Both the position numbers and the translations under genes were made by a program. A stretch of DNA of 64,000 nucleotides from Halictus rubicundus (taxonomy: Eukaryota > Arthropoda > Insecta > Hymenoptera > Halictidae), in contig NC_135158.1 of NCBI RefSeq assembly GCF_050948215.1, positions 5,255,822-5,319,821 on the forward strand, given 5' to 3'. Shown here piece by piece: positions 55,401 through 60,050 of the stretch (position 1 is its first letter; each line of letters starts with the position of its first letter). Under the pieces are notes generated by a model. The model saw only the letters and a program-made list of their open reading frames with translations. It was not told where the DNA came from and ran no database searches.

Positions 55401-55442
55401 CTCCAGCGTCCTGGCCTCCCACCTTTTCAACGGCTCCATCAT
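2656..55442 (-). CDS. MCC (colorectal mutant cancer protein) orthologue, whole coding span
   Basis: This is a 53 kb minus-strand gene. Fourteen exons join in frame with matching phases to give 839 codons plus stop; the 21 kb candidate exon would add about 125 more. Domain order: basic N terminus and degenerate EF-hand (1-70), low-complexity linker, coiled coil A (about 151-237), linker (238-400), ERVRL segment (about 403), coiled-coil core with FEVETERLNSR and LVGKYESNATALRLAL, C-terminal coiled coils, and a final ETSL PDZ-class I ligand. Human MCC has 829 residues (short form) or 1019 (EF-hand form). MCC is a cytoplasmic and cortical scaffold linked to Wnt/beta-catenin signalling, NF-kB and epithelial polarity via Scribble PDZ binding. 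SMIM4 and a secreted-peptide gene lie in its introns on the other strand. Confidence 0.95.
2891..3290 (+). repeat. Tandem duplication of about 198 bp upstream of SMIM4
   Basis: Unit 1 is about 2891-3090 and unit 2 about 3091-3290. Landmark offsets are 196 bp (ATCACGCG at 2895 and 3091) and 200 bp (AATCTTAATTTTA at 3031 and 3231). Unit 1 contains a perfect 12-bp palindrome, ATCACGCGTGAT (2895-2906), and unit 2 has the same site with one change. The pair fills the region between the last MCC exon and the SMIM4 start and probably includes the SMIM4 promoter. Confidence 0.85.
3300..3325 (+). promoter_or_regulatory. Pho/YY1-like site and possible five-codon uORF before SMIM4
   Basis: CCAAGATGGCGAC at 3304-3316 matches the YY1/Pleiohomeotic core AAGATGGC, commonly found at the start sites of mitochondrial and housekeeping genes. 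The same ATG (3308) would open a five-codon uORF ending TGA 3323-3325. A second out-of-frame ATG at 3322 overlaps the SMIM4 start. Both would be removed if the acceptor at 3344 is used. Confidence 0.4.
3350..3589 (+). CDS. SMIM4/UQCC5/Sloth1 complex III assembly micropeptide, 79 aa
   Basis: The order of features is a basic N terminus, the VPFKFLGEFRLLP motif, one membrane helix (about residues 27-43, LPVCFVAGGLLEYVMI), the HVGEVNFYRTY motif, then a charged helix ending SVNA. The pattern VP.K..G.(Y/F)R.LP..FV.GG..E..MI...VG...FY..Y is that of SMIM4. SMIM4 is a mitochondrial inner-membrane factor that helps cytochrome b mature into complex III; fly Sloth1 is the orthologue. The acceptor GATTTCTAG|ACATT ends at 3344, five bases before the ATG, so a 5' UTR intron is likely. 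AATAAA signals follow at 3770 and 3813. The gene lies wholly inside the last MCC intron (2767-3897), on the opposite strand. Confidence 0.92.
   Translation: MAKFGIKRKIRRWVNKVPFKFLGEFRLLPVCFVAGGLLEYVMIHWHVGEVNFYRTYKKRRIEEAVEERLREMQRGSVNA
3770..3818 (+). terminator. Poly(A) signals of SMIM4
   Basis: AATAAA at 3770-3775 and 3813-3818 lie 180-230 bases after the SMIM4 stop and before MCC exon 14 begins at 3898. The two genes' mature exons therefore need not overlap. Confidence 0.6.
3898..4000 (-). CDS. MCC exon 14, residues 769-803
   Basis: The exon encodes ALVQTLEKSKKKYQSRLKKL and continues EQQMLGMVERHATQ, one of the most conserved MCC helices. Acceptor TTGTAG|A at 4001; donor CACAG|GTACAA at 3897. 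It enters with one base completing a Gly codon and leaves in phase 0. Confidence 0.95.
4075..4262 (-). CDS. MCC exon 13, residues 707-768
   Basis: The exon encodes DNESEGMESELIEALGREAR, then LKERLQELV and NSELRHQQSAELVNDLKRAN. The RHQQSAE.VNDLKRAN motif is diagnostic of MCC. Acceptor ATCGCAG|GAT; donor ATGG|GTAATT. Confidence 0.97.
4440..4480 (+). repeat. Dispersed short motif, copy 1
   Basis: GCATAAAATCCGCAGTCTAG, preceded by a T-rich tract and TCATAAAT. Similar copies lie at 15541, 28198, 41970, 54705, 59088 and 61485, with reverse-strand candidates near 25105 and 28085. Confidence 0.75.
4575..4766 (-). CDS. MCC exon 12, residues 643-706
   Basis: The exon encodes ELMAMREDKAELRARVFLLE followed by KERATIELKLNARDTQ, a continuous coiled coil. 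The acceptor is ATCACGCAG|GAA and the donor AATAAA|GTATGA. Reading upstream of the acceptor gives an apparent ATG, but exon 11 ends LETAVLMQ and joins ELMAM exactly as in the human protein, so that ATG is intronic. Confidence 0.95.
4846..5041 (-). CDS. MCC exon 11, residues 577-642
   Basis: The exon encodes NEVAWSVDDEQRLRRHISQL, then KGDRAMVRSTAVELESVHAE, ending LDLETAVLMQ. The DEQRL...I.QLK.DRA.V..T..ELES pattern matches MCC. Acceptor CATTAG|G; donor ATGCAG|GTTCGT. Confidence 0.94.
5042..5428 (-). other. MCC intron, no other feature seen
   Basis: AT-rich 387-bp intron. I see no open frame with coding character and no RNA gene. Confidence 0.8.
5429..5695 (-). CDS. MCC exon 10, residues 488-576
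   Basis: The exon encodes LVGKYESNATALRLALSYSD, then RAIEAYDVLVALLESE, and later NAPWEDSIVLSDE. LVGKYESNATALRLAL is nearly identical to vertebrate MCC. Acceptor CTTCAG|A; donor GACGA|GTAAGT. Confidence 0.97.
5768..5958 (-). CDS. MCC exon 9, residues 425-487
   Basis: The exon encodes VAEHLVSDLLDHSNLQEL followed by KQFEVETERLNSRLEHARAN. The VAEHL...L.D.SN.QE and FEVETERLNSR.EH blocks are MCC signatures. The insect protein lacks several residues of the human loop between them. Acceptor ATTGTCAG|GTC; donor GACAG|GTATAC. Confidence 0.95.
5959..6381 (-). other. MCC intron, no other feature seen
   Basis: 423-bp intron, AT-rich in its middle. No additional gene or repeat is supported. Confidence 0.75.
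6382..6570 (-). CDS. MCC exon 8, residues 362-424
   Basis: The exon encodes a Ser/Pro-rich linker (TSSPEPLSAPCSPLLPPLQ) and then LKMAERVRLRRTDERHITGP and DITNLG, matching the human K.AERVKL...LG.EI...G segment. The donor is CTGGGG|GTACGT. The acceptor is chosen as CCCCGCAG|ACA at 6571. A second in-frame acceptor, CCCTGCAG|ACA at 6502, would shorten the exon by 23 codons. Confidence 0.85.
6571..7051 (-). other. MCC intron, nothing else seen
   Basis: 481-bp intron. Open frames on the plus strand (6389-6679) are shadows of exon 8 and its flank. Confidence 0.7.
7052..7273 (-). CDS. MCC exon 7, residues 288-361
   Basis: The exon encodes a Pro/Gln-rich start (SPAALPTPEPTQQAASCQ) and a short coiled coil, VAALQDEVTALRAEISSLQT followed by QLANFKNQ. 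Acceptor TTGATAG|AAT; donor TTAGG|GTAGGT; phase 0 at both ends. In vertebrate MCC this region is a much longer coiled coil, so the insect protein appears shortened here. Confidence 0.85.
7274..8056 (-). other. MCC intron, nothing else seen
   Basis: 783-bp intron. I looked for exons encoding the vertebrate coiled coil missing between exons 6 and 7 and found none with a plausible frame and splice sites. Confidence 0.65.
8057..8205 (-). CDS. MCC exon 6, residues 238-287
   Basis: The exon encodes an acidic low-complexity linker (VEESEAGGDIQGDGDRTLGD and on to SSCCEDIEPRANE). Acceptor GATTCGCAG|AA completes a Glu codon and the donor is ACGAG|GTAGAC. Phases fit exons 5 and 7. The donor is weaker than its neighbours. 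Confidence 0.8.
8206..9324 (-). other. MCC intron, nothing else seen
   Basis: Intron of about 1.1 kb. The plus-strand frame at 8381-8644 has no recognisable domain. CGAAGAAACACGTTTTTAAT near 8907 recurs near 32508, a short dispersed repeat. Confidence 0.6.
9325..9586 (-). CDS. MCC exon 5, residues 151-237, coiled coil A
   Basis: The exon encodes LHAAALSSLRNEVAELNSRL, a long Ala/Glu/Arg-rich helix, then RHEERLTELHSVIAELGRQL and EEDES. The LH.AAL.SL...ELN.RL and ER.TELHSVIAEL motifs match the start of the short human MCC isoform. Acceptor CTGTTGCAG|CTG; donor TCCG|GTAAGA. Its codons are very GC-rich. Confidence 0.96.
9775..9990. repeat. Degenerate short-period repeat (GGACATTTTT-like)
   Basis: About twenty imperfect copies of a 9-12 bp unit related to GGACATTTTTAG run head to tail. 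It looks like a decayed minisatellite just beyond MCC exon 5. Confidence 0.8.
11676..12213 (+). repeat. Tandem array, about four 155-bp units with GGGGCA dyads
   Basis: The landmark (T)TAGAGCA...GTGGG occurs at 11676, 11834 and 11990, giving periods of 158 and 156. Each unit has a dyad of the form TGCCCTC-GGGGCA (about 11701, 11857, 12013; inverted-looking copy near 12165), followed by a box CCACGCCCACTCAGAGCAC. Units have diverged substantially. A 107-codon frame (11890-12213) spans the array but only reflects the repeat. Related sequence recurs at 40.7 kb and, inverted, at 48.9-49.5 kb. Confidence 0.85.
12375..12575 (+). repeat. Tandem duplication, 130-bp period
   Basis: TTTGAAAATTTCAACACAGT at about 12378 recurs as TTTGAAAATTCCAACAGAGT at about 12508. 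Both are followed by CCAAGCCACAAG and CCAGCAACTGG or CCGGCAACTGG. Confidence 0.85.
12961..13014 (+). promoter_or_regulatory. Candidate core promoter: E-box, TATA box, TCAGT initiator
   Basis: CACGTG at 12961-12966, TATAAG at 12978-12983 and the arthropod initiator TCAGT at 13010-13014 are in the right order. The TATA box begins 34 bases before the predicted +1 A (13012). It points toward the secreted-peptide gene about 1.2 kb downstream. The assignment is inference. Confidence 0.45.
13012..13077 (+). other. Candidate noncoding first exon of the nested secreted-peptide gene
   Basis: The segment runs from the initiator to a donor ACAACAG|GTAAAC at 13077/13078 and contains no ATG-initiated frame of use. 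It could join to acceptors at ACGCTAG|CATTTC (about 14115) or GATTCCAG|AAAGC (14184), just upstream of the peptide ATG. Transcript evidence would be needed to confirm the join. Confidence 0.35.
13143..13172. repeat. C12 run plus (CT)n microsatellite
   Basis: C12 (13143-13154) is followed directly by about nine CT units. Confidence 0.95.
14194..14406 (+). CDS. Small secreted cysteine-rich peptide, 70 aa, nested in MCC intron
   Basis: The ATG at 14194 (AAAATGAAG) begins a textbook signal peptide (residues 1-23, hydrophobic core FLFSLTLLMAVLCV, AQA before the predicted cleavage). The mature peptide of about 47 residues has six cysteines at 34, 40, 46, 53, 58 and 66, spaced C-x5-C-x5-C-x6-C-x4-C-x7-C, with a proline-rich background (DAPP, MAPPR, DPVP) that hints at three short internal repeats. 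I do not recognise the family. Immune effector, cuticle, salivary or venom-gland peptide are all possible. AATAAA follows at 14531. In-frame upstream ATG 14158 would bury the signal sequence. CCAG|GTAAGA at 14284 is a perfect donor inside the frame, so an alternative splice form is possible. Confidence 0.75.
   Translation: MKFLFSLTLLMAVLCVSMSLAQADDYIHLPGKSCKDAPPCPDGRPCVMAPPRCNAGTCGTDPVPTCGSKP
14531..14536 (+). terminator. Poly(A) signal of the secreted-peptide gene
   Basis: AATAAA lies 125 bases after the stop codon, supporting a real plus-strand transcript. Confidence 0.65.
15541..15575 (+). repeat. Dispersed short motif, copy 2
   Basis: TTTTGCATAGAGATCCGCGG followed by TCTAG; same family as the copy at 4440. 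Confidence 0.55.
18600..19080. repeat. Degenerate GGATCTTC/GGATC-rich tract
   Basis: Short imperfect copies of GGATCTTCT, GGACCTC and related words recur every 10-20 bp. It looks like an old minisatellite; no gene is supported here. Confidence 0.5.
19423..19437. repeat. G15 homopolymer
   Basis: Fifteen consecutive G residues, a long G run and a potential quadruplex or assembly-error site. Confidence 0.95.
20729..20767 (+). other. tRNA-like fragment with A-box match
   Basis: TGGCCGAGTGGG (20732-20743) fits the Pol III A box. It is followed by a GGTGG/CTACC hairpin and a near B-box word, GGTTCGACTAC. Spacing is too short and no T arm or acceptor stem is present, so this is at best a tRNA-Leu/Ser-derived remnant. 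Confidence 0.3.
21137..21511 (-). CDS. Candidate alternative MCC exon (about 125 codons)
   Basis: The frame is open on the minus strand from the donor GAGTCT|GTAAGT (21136/21137) up to an in-frame TGA at 21539-21541. It encodes HGDNVAGFTVAVSNGS, a Gln/His-rich stretch, an acidic run (TTEDEDAEEEEEE) and PKRLTRSRSW, ending HKHQES in phase 0, which fits exon 5. No ATG is in frame. The only phase-0 acceptor after the TGA is ATTAAG|GGG at 21512, with a poor pyrimidine tract, so the 5' boundary is uncertain. Exon 3 also joins exon 5 directly, so this would be a cassette exon. Confidence 0.55.
21874..21935. repeat. 17-bp stem inverted repeat (fold-back)
   Basis: CTACAGGGTGTTCCATC (21874-21890) pairs with GATGGAACGCCCTGTAG (21919-21935), with one G-T position and a 28-nt loop. 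The ends resemble transposon or MITE termini. Confidence 0.85.
22364..22394. repeat. (TC)n microsatellite
   Basis: About 15 uninterrupted TC units. Confidence 0.95.
23313..23332. repeat. (AG)n microsatellite
   Basis: Ten AG units in a purine-rich context. Confidence 0.95.
27064..27388. repeat. Fold-back (MITE-like) element, copy 1, ending in A20
   Basis: The left arm (about 27064-27172) contains ATGATACCAAACACGACA and TATCCGAACTA. The right arm (about 27239-27353) carries diverged complements, for example TAATCGAGGTTCTATTAAATCG. A run of 20 A (27369-27388) follows. Matches recur at 28.9 kb and 53.7 kb. Confidence 0.65.
28195..28235 (+). repeat. Dispersed short motif, copy 3
   Basis: TAAATGCGTAAGATCTGCAG followed by TCTAATGATG. 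A reverse-strand candidate lies about 100 bp away (AGACTGCGGATATTTATGCG near 28088), making an inverted pair. Confidence 0.7.
28880..29110. repeat. Fold-back element, copy 2
   Basis: The element contains TAGTTCGGATAATCGAGG, TACGAACCAAATGGCGTCG and GTGTTTGGTATCATTTTAAT, the complement of the left arm of copy 1. The flank CAGCACTGTAGCTAGATAAC matches the middle of copy 1 and a fragment near 34505. Confidence 0.65.
33260..33375 (+). repeat. Short direct duplication, 91-bp spacing
   Basis: ATTCAATACTGTAATTGGGG occurs at about 33262 and 33353, in AT-rich DNA. Confidence 0.85.
35069..35120. repeat. (GA)n-rich microsatellite
   Basis: Interrupted GA/GAG repeats over about 50 bp. Confidence 0.9.
37391..37426. 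repeat. (CT)18 microsatellite
   Basis: Thirty-six bases of uninterrupted CT, with CACTCA and CTCTC flanks. Confidence 0.95.
37632..38315 (+). repeat. Diverged tandem repeat, about 190-bp period
   Basis: ACGTTTGGAGTCCTTCGAGC at about 37772 recurs as ACGTTTGGAGTCCCTCGAGC at about 37890 and, diverged, near 38083. TTTTTTGGACATTGAG, GAGCGTCTTC and CTCCTTGAAATCC blocks repeat in the same order. The first unit appears shortened by about 75 bp. Confidence 0.8.
38815..39200 (+). repeat. Tandem duplication, about 177-bp period
   Basis: TCCCGTAGGAATTTTCCAAC near 38851 recurs as TCCCGTAGGAATTTTTAAAC near 39014. Flanking CGAATCAATTTTAGAAT-like words repeat a third time near 39180. Confidence 0.8.
40720..41225 (+). 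repeat. Diverged member of the GGGGCA-dyad family
   Basis: ACGTGGGCAC...GCCCTCTGGGGCATTGCCC at 40722-40757 matches unit 3 of the 11.7-12.2 kb array. AAAGCCACGCCCATCGG follows at about 41010, and a reversed GAGGCGTGGCTTG lies near 41189. Confidence 0.6.
41970..42000 (+). repeat. Dispersed short motif, copy 4
   Basis: TTTTGCATACAGATCCGCAG followed by TCTAGTTGC. Confidence 0.7.
42173..42204. repeat. (GA)n microsatellite
   Basis: About 15 GA units with one GGG interruption. Confidence 0.95.
47795..47885 (-). ncRNA. tRNA-derived Pol III element (SINE-like)
   Basis: On the minus strand the sequence reads an A-box-like region (GGGTAATCAGTAGAGTGC), an arm with stem TGCTT/GAGCA, a T arm with perfect B-box core GGTTCGAAT, then ACCA and a T6 run that would end Pol III transcription. 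The acceptor stem does not pair and the anticodon loop lacks the U33 position. I read it as a tRNA-derived SINE head or pseudo-tRNA and not a working tRNA. Confidence 0.55.
48931..49470 (-). repeat. GGGGCA-dyad family array in inverted orientation
   Basis: The GGGCGTGGCTT box (reverse of the CACGCCCACTC box) occurs at about 49061, 49227 and 49388, periods of about 165 bp. TGCCCCCTGGGGCA at 48940-48953 is the dyad, and a second one (GCCCCACAGGACAATGCC) lies near 49431. At least three diverged units are present. Confidence 0.75.
49698..49834 (-). CDS. MCC exon 3, residues 105-150
   Basis: The exon encodes a linker with ARDLSPEPHTLQKLVEAAAG followed by GNMLDLANK. Acceptor GTGTTTAG|GT completes the Gly codon split at exon 2; donor AACAAG|GTGAGC; leaves in phase 0. 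Confidence 0.88.
49835..50440 (-). other. MCC intron, nothing else seen
   Basis: 606-bp AT-rich intron with no supported feature. Confidence 0.75.
50441..50670 (-). CDS. MCC exon 2, residues 28-104, degenerate EF-hand
   Basis: The exon encodes QDLLTVCRELNLENSVEELM followed by RELGADEHGRISYQEFLRR. The helix-loop-helix is EF-hand-like, with D54, G57, I59 and E63 at loop positions 3, 6, 8 and 12, but loop position 1 is Gly52 instead of Asp, so calcium binding is doubtful. A Ser/His/Thr-rich tail follows. Acceptor CTATTTCAG|C; donor CTCG|GTAAGT. It corresponds to the long, EF-hand-containing MCC isoform. Confidence 0.93.
53664..53890. repeat. Fold-back element, copy 3
   Basis: The left arm has ACGATACCCAACACGACG and TTATCCGAACTACCCAGG. 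The right arm has GAACGAACCAAATTGTGCCG and GTGTTTGGTATCATTCTAAT. The arms are inverted relative to each other and match the copies at 27.1 and 28.9 kb. Confidence 0.7.
54705..54745 (+). repeat. Dispersed short motif, copy 5
   Basis: GTAAATGCATAAAATACGCA followed by GTCTAATAATAG. Confidence 0.75.
55360..55442 (-). CDS. MCC exon 1 (start codon), residues 1-27
   Basis: Two consecutive ATGs (55442-55437 on the minus strand) open MMEPLKRWEARTLERLSLRK, a basic amphipathic helix, ending at donor CGATG|GTACGT in phase 2. The split codon TG|C joins exon 2 to give LSRCQDLLTVC. Upstream minus-strand DNA is GC-rich, with a (GA)n tract that may lie in the 5' UTR. Confidence 0.88.
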
Positions 55443-55870
55443 TCTCCCGGCGGCGTGGTTCTCCCGACAGGCTCGTAAATTCCCCGGCGCGAGGGACCGA
55501 TGACGTACAAAACGCGCGCGATTTTCAGGTCCGGCCGAAGCGATGGGACGAGTGCCACTGCTAGCGGATCGGATACAGCCGCTGTTGCGCTCTTCGAGGG
55601 GTAGGGGGGATGGGGGAAAAACCGACGCGAAGACAAGAGAGCCGAAGGGAAACGAGACAGAAAAGAAACGAAAAAGGGGGAGTAAGAAGCGAGCGTGAAA
55701 CGGACGCGACTTAATCCACCGCGATGCGTGTCACTCGGCGGGCCGCGTGCGGTTTTACGGCTGACGCGCGGCTTTATTTTAAATACGTCCGCAGGTCGTC
55801 GTACTACCTGTCCACGGGACCTGTTCCCCTCTCCCTCTCTCTCCCTCTCTCTCTCTCTCTCTCTCACTGT
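55443..55870 (-). promoter_or_regulatory. Probable MCC 5' UTR/promoter with (GA)n tract
   Basis: A GC-rich stretch directly precedes the MCC start codon. (CT)n at 55828-55865 on the plus strand is (GA)n in the MCC sense, a typical GAGA-factor target. A 142-codon minus-strand frame across this region is the low-complexity translation of that tract and is not called. Confidence 0.4.
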
Positions 55871-58058
55871 GTCGCCCTCGGGTATCGTGGTCGACGGCGA
55901 ATCGGCTGACCATTATGCCGCCGCGGCGAAATCAGAGACTTTTCTTCCTCGTCAGGTTACGGACCAAGTACCGGTTCATTTAAATGCACTGTTCACGAAG
56001 CCGATACGGATCGACAGGTGTGCTGCACGCTGATGGCCGCCGACGCGCCCGCGTGACTTCGCTTGGACTTGGAGAAAACTCACTTAACATGGGCAGATTT
56101 TTTAAAATACATAAATATCTCAATTTCAAATTTAATTTGACAACGCTCACAGCCGCCTCACTCAAGTAATAAATTACAAAAAGGAATAGTACTAGTACAG
56201 TAACAGTAGTGAAATCATTTCACTGATGGACATGTTTCGAGTGTCCCGTTTCGGGGTTCTCGAACAAAGTTCGAGCCCGGATTCATCGCGCGGATCATTT
56301 GTTTGAATGGTAGCCGGCGTTAACGAGATCCGGCTGTCGAGCTTTCTCGCTGTAGGACGAGCAGCGTTTTCGCCGTTGGATTCGCGCGTCGCAACAATGG
56401 GGCGACACTTATTGGGTCGGTCGGTGCATTGTGCGTTGCTTTTGTAACCAGCTCGCCGGCTCGGCAGAGGAGAGCCTTCCGATACAAAAGCGCCTCGTCG
56501 CGTATACACGCTAAACTGCGAGGTACAAGCTGCAAGCTCGTTGCAACGCCAGTCGACCGTACTCTGGAGAACGGTGTAACGGCGTAACATCACGCTGAGA
56601 CGTCCACTTTCGCCCATCGAAAGGGGTTCTCTCGCGTTGCTCGGCGCGCGAGTGCGGACCATTGTGAAAATCATTTCACCCGTGGAAACGCCCACGGAAA
56701 GGCAAAACATCCCCCTCCCTGGCTCCTCGCTCTCTCGTTTTATCGTTGATCCCTACCCTCGCTGTCTTTCCAACCGTCCCCCTCGCTCTTATTTCACGGG
56801 AAACGAAGTGTTCGCGGAGCTGACCTCGATACTTGGTCCCCGTTAACGGAAGCCTATCAACCCCTTGCACTCCTAAATCGTGACGGACTCGTGACGAAGA
56901 TTTCGAGCAGATACTAAATATGAACAGCTAATAAAATAATCAACAAGTCTTCCAAAAAAAAAAAAACCATCTTTTTCCACAAATTCCTATTTCGCCGAGG
57001 CTCCTTAACCTTCCGGAAGCCTCGCAGAACATCCCTCCAGAGTTCGGAGGATTCCACAGAAGATGATACAGGAGGCATCGAAAACGCGAAGGCAAAGGGT
57101 CAGCCGGTGAAAAGCGACAGGGTTGTTCGGCGTTAAGCGCGTGTTCCGCTCTATTTGGTTGGCGCCCTTCGGGGCTCCCATGAAAGGACTCCAGCATCTC
57201 CTCCAGGCAATCCTCCCTTTTCAGGAGACCGGGGTTCGGGGCTGTTCCCGTTGGATACGTCGGAATAGCTCCGCCATTAAAAACAAACAGCGAAGGCGGC
57301 GAATAAGACCGAGAGGGAGCGAGAAAGAGAGAGAAGTGGCGTACCTTCGGCGAGCGGGGTGAAAGGCGAAAAAAAAACGGCGGGGGCAGAAAGGAAACAT
57401 TACCTAATGCCGTGTTTTCACTGGGAGAAACCGTGTTTCACCGACAGGTTTCGCTCCCTCGAAACACCCGGGGCCCGTCTGCGCTTTGTCGTCTGCCAAC
57501 CGGTCGCCGTTATCTCCTCTTCCACGGCGTCTGGCGCCTTTGTTGGGGGCCAAGTTTCGAGGGGTTTCGATTTCCGTGTAATCAACGGGGAAAATCGGAG
57601 AGAGCCAAAGCCTCCATTCGCCGCGCACAGCCGCCCTCAGACGCGGAGCACCCGAACCCGGGGTTAATTGCCGGCTCTCCTCGCGTTTTCGATAACCTCG
57701 CGATGAAACACCGGGGCGAGATAGATCAATGCTTAACGGGCTGAATGCGTTCGATGGATACTTTATCGCGCGCTGAAAGAGAGACCAGCAGTGTCTGCTC
57801 CCTTCAGCACCGTTCTTCAGACCCGGTCTCAATCAGCGTTAGAACCCTTGATGAAAACGCGCACCGAGCTGCCGATTCTGCGTTCCCGGATTTGACAGCG
57901 GGCTGCAGGAAGCTTCACCTTGACATTTTCGGTCTAGAGTACGCTCTGCACACCTTGGACGACGGTTTTTTTTTTTTTAATAAACTGCCACGCCCAATTA
58001 AAGGAACTCTCGATCTTTACAGATATTTAAACCGTTTCCTGAAAAGTCGTGCAAAATA

Positions 58059-58141
58059 GCGAGAAAAAATCGTACGTCGAGATTTAAGAGCTCTTTGTAC
58101 AGAGGAGACCTCCATCTTCAAGTCTGTGGTGGTTTCAACCG
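58059..58141 (+). repeat. Repeat shared with the 59.7-60.0 kb fold-back
   Basis: GCGAGAAAAAATCGTACGTC through CATCTTCAAGTCTGTGGTGG matches 59928-60010. Confidence 0.7.
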
Positions 58142-59087
58142 TGTAACAAAGTTTCCAATGCTGCCACAGCTTTTTTAGTATGGAAAGTTTCGAGAATATT
58201 CGGAAATTGAGTACCTCTGTCGCGTCGCTGTTCTAGACGCAGATGCGCGAAGCTTAAATATTGAAACGAAGTGTCAATTCTATTGAAACTCGTTTGCAAT
58301 TTATGGCAACACGTTCGCGTCAGAGACAATACCGTGCGAAATCAAACATCACATCGACGGGAGTGTAGCGCGAAATCATTCTAATTGCCGGCCGCGCCAT
58401 AAAATTGTTGGAAAAATACGAACCGTCCAAACTACGAATTCGCAATTTAGGGGAACGCTGACAGTCCGCGTCGCATCTATCGCGGAAGAAATGCGAAAAT
58501 TTAGCGAGGCTGCGCGAGAGAGGCGTGAATAACGGTAACCGGAGGCCGCCATGCGATTTCCAAATTTATTGGACACGGATTGAACGCGGGACAGCGTGCG
58601 AGAGCTTGTCTGACGAAATTACGAGGATCGAGAGCACGTGTCCGGGGAAAAATGGAGCCCGGAGAATGGAGCGAGTAATTAACGGCCGGAGGGACGATGG
58701 CTGGCGATGAACTCCATAATTATTGGCTGACTAATTAAGAGAGGAATTCCCAACTTTCTGCCTTGCCCTCTTCGATTTTAATGCGCGGTGATTTTGGCCG
58801 GGGACGGATTCATTGTTAGCCTCGGTGAATCTTGATAATAAACAATGACACTCGTGAAAATGTGATTTCGATTTAGTTACTACAGAATGTCTTCCAATAT
58901 TCGGGCCTTTCAACACGTTTTATTATACGTACAACTCGGTGAGGATTTAGCTCAACATTGAAGCTTAGTAATTATTAGACTGCTAAAGAAATTCATCTCT
59001 TTTCTCGATAATTTGGATCAGTTGAAACTGATACAGCAGTATTTTAAAATTCTTTATGTGTTTCTATTGTTTTGCATTTGATCGTTT

Positions 59088-59125
59088 TTGTCATAAATGC
59101 ATAAAGCCCGCAGTCTTGATCGCGT
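59088..59125 (+). repeat. Dispersed short motif, copy 6
   Basis: TCATAAATGCATAAAGCCCG followed by CAGTCTTG, after a T-rich tract. Confidence 0.75.
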
Positions 59126-59709
59126 TATACGGGAGTCAGCTGCATAAACAATCGTAGATTGATGTTTCTCGCGAGACGAGCCGTCGTTCTCGCAGTTCCG
59201 TCAGCTTCCCCGGGCTCGACGTCGATTTTTCTCGAAGCGGAGCGTCGTCCCGACGTCCGTCTCGAACGGATAATTAAGCATCAGATCGTATCGCCGCGGA
59301 TGATTTACAGCGCCGGAGATCAATGGTAGATATTTCTCTTTCCGCGCGATGGAACACCTCTTCCGCTTTCTAGCCCTCGCCGTCGAGGCTCGCGAAGAAG
59401 GTCCCAACGCCGCTAAAAATCATAGTCCTTCCGTTACGATAATTTAAAGATCCCCTCGACCCTTGACACTCGATTAACCGCGCGCGCAATACGCTCGCGG
59501 ATTCCTGTGGCTCACCTGCGCGGACCTTTCTGACCTATTCTGAACCTGTACAGGCGAACACATCGAGCGAACCATTCCGGAGGAATCGCATTTTGAGACA
59601 CGAGACTGATCCTCATTGTCAATCAATGCGATCGTCGCGAATGTACATCCAAAAAGTGTTATACTAAATATCCGATTCTCGAGGACACGTTTTTGATCGA
59701 AAATCCTAC

Positions 59710-60050
59710 AAATTGAATCGTCTGTGGAAACAGAAAATTTTTTCGGAATAAATCTTTTACACGTTTGAACATTGAATCTTCCCCTTTCCAACGACAGCTT
59801 AAAACTGAGCCTACGAGTTTTTTTGACTGTTTTACAAAACAAAATTGCGGAACAAGTTTGATCTACATTTATATCTTCCATTATTGCGAAGATGGTATTG
59901 CACCTCTTATTCAAAGCTCAATAAATTGGCTAGAAAAAATCGTAGATTAAGTTTCAAGCATTCGTTAGAAAGGGGAAGCTTCAATCTTCAAATCTATGGT
60001 GGTTTCAGTCGCGAGAAAAATTTTTCGGTGTTTTCGCAGACGTTTCAATT
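59710..60050. repeat. Fold-back element with arms of about 115 bp
   Basis: The left arm (59710-59825) and right arm (59925-60050) are diverged inverted copies; TTGAATCTTCCCCTTTCCAACG pairs with CGTTAGAAAGGGGAAGCTTCAA. The loop is about 100 bp. Opposed open frames across both arms give similar peptides only because of this symmetry. Confidence 0.7.

Noticed and set aside
55439..55867. 142-codon minus-strand frame before MCC
   Set aside because: It starts in the (GA)n microsatellite and overlaps the MCC leader in another frame; the true start is at 55442 in the exon that joins the EF-hand exon in phase.
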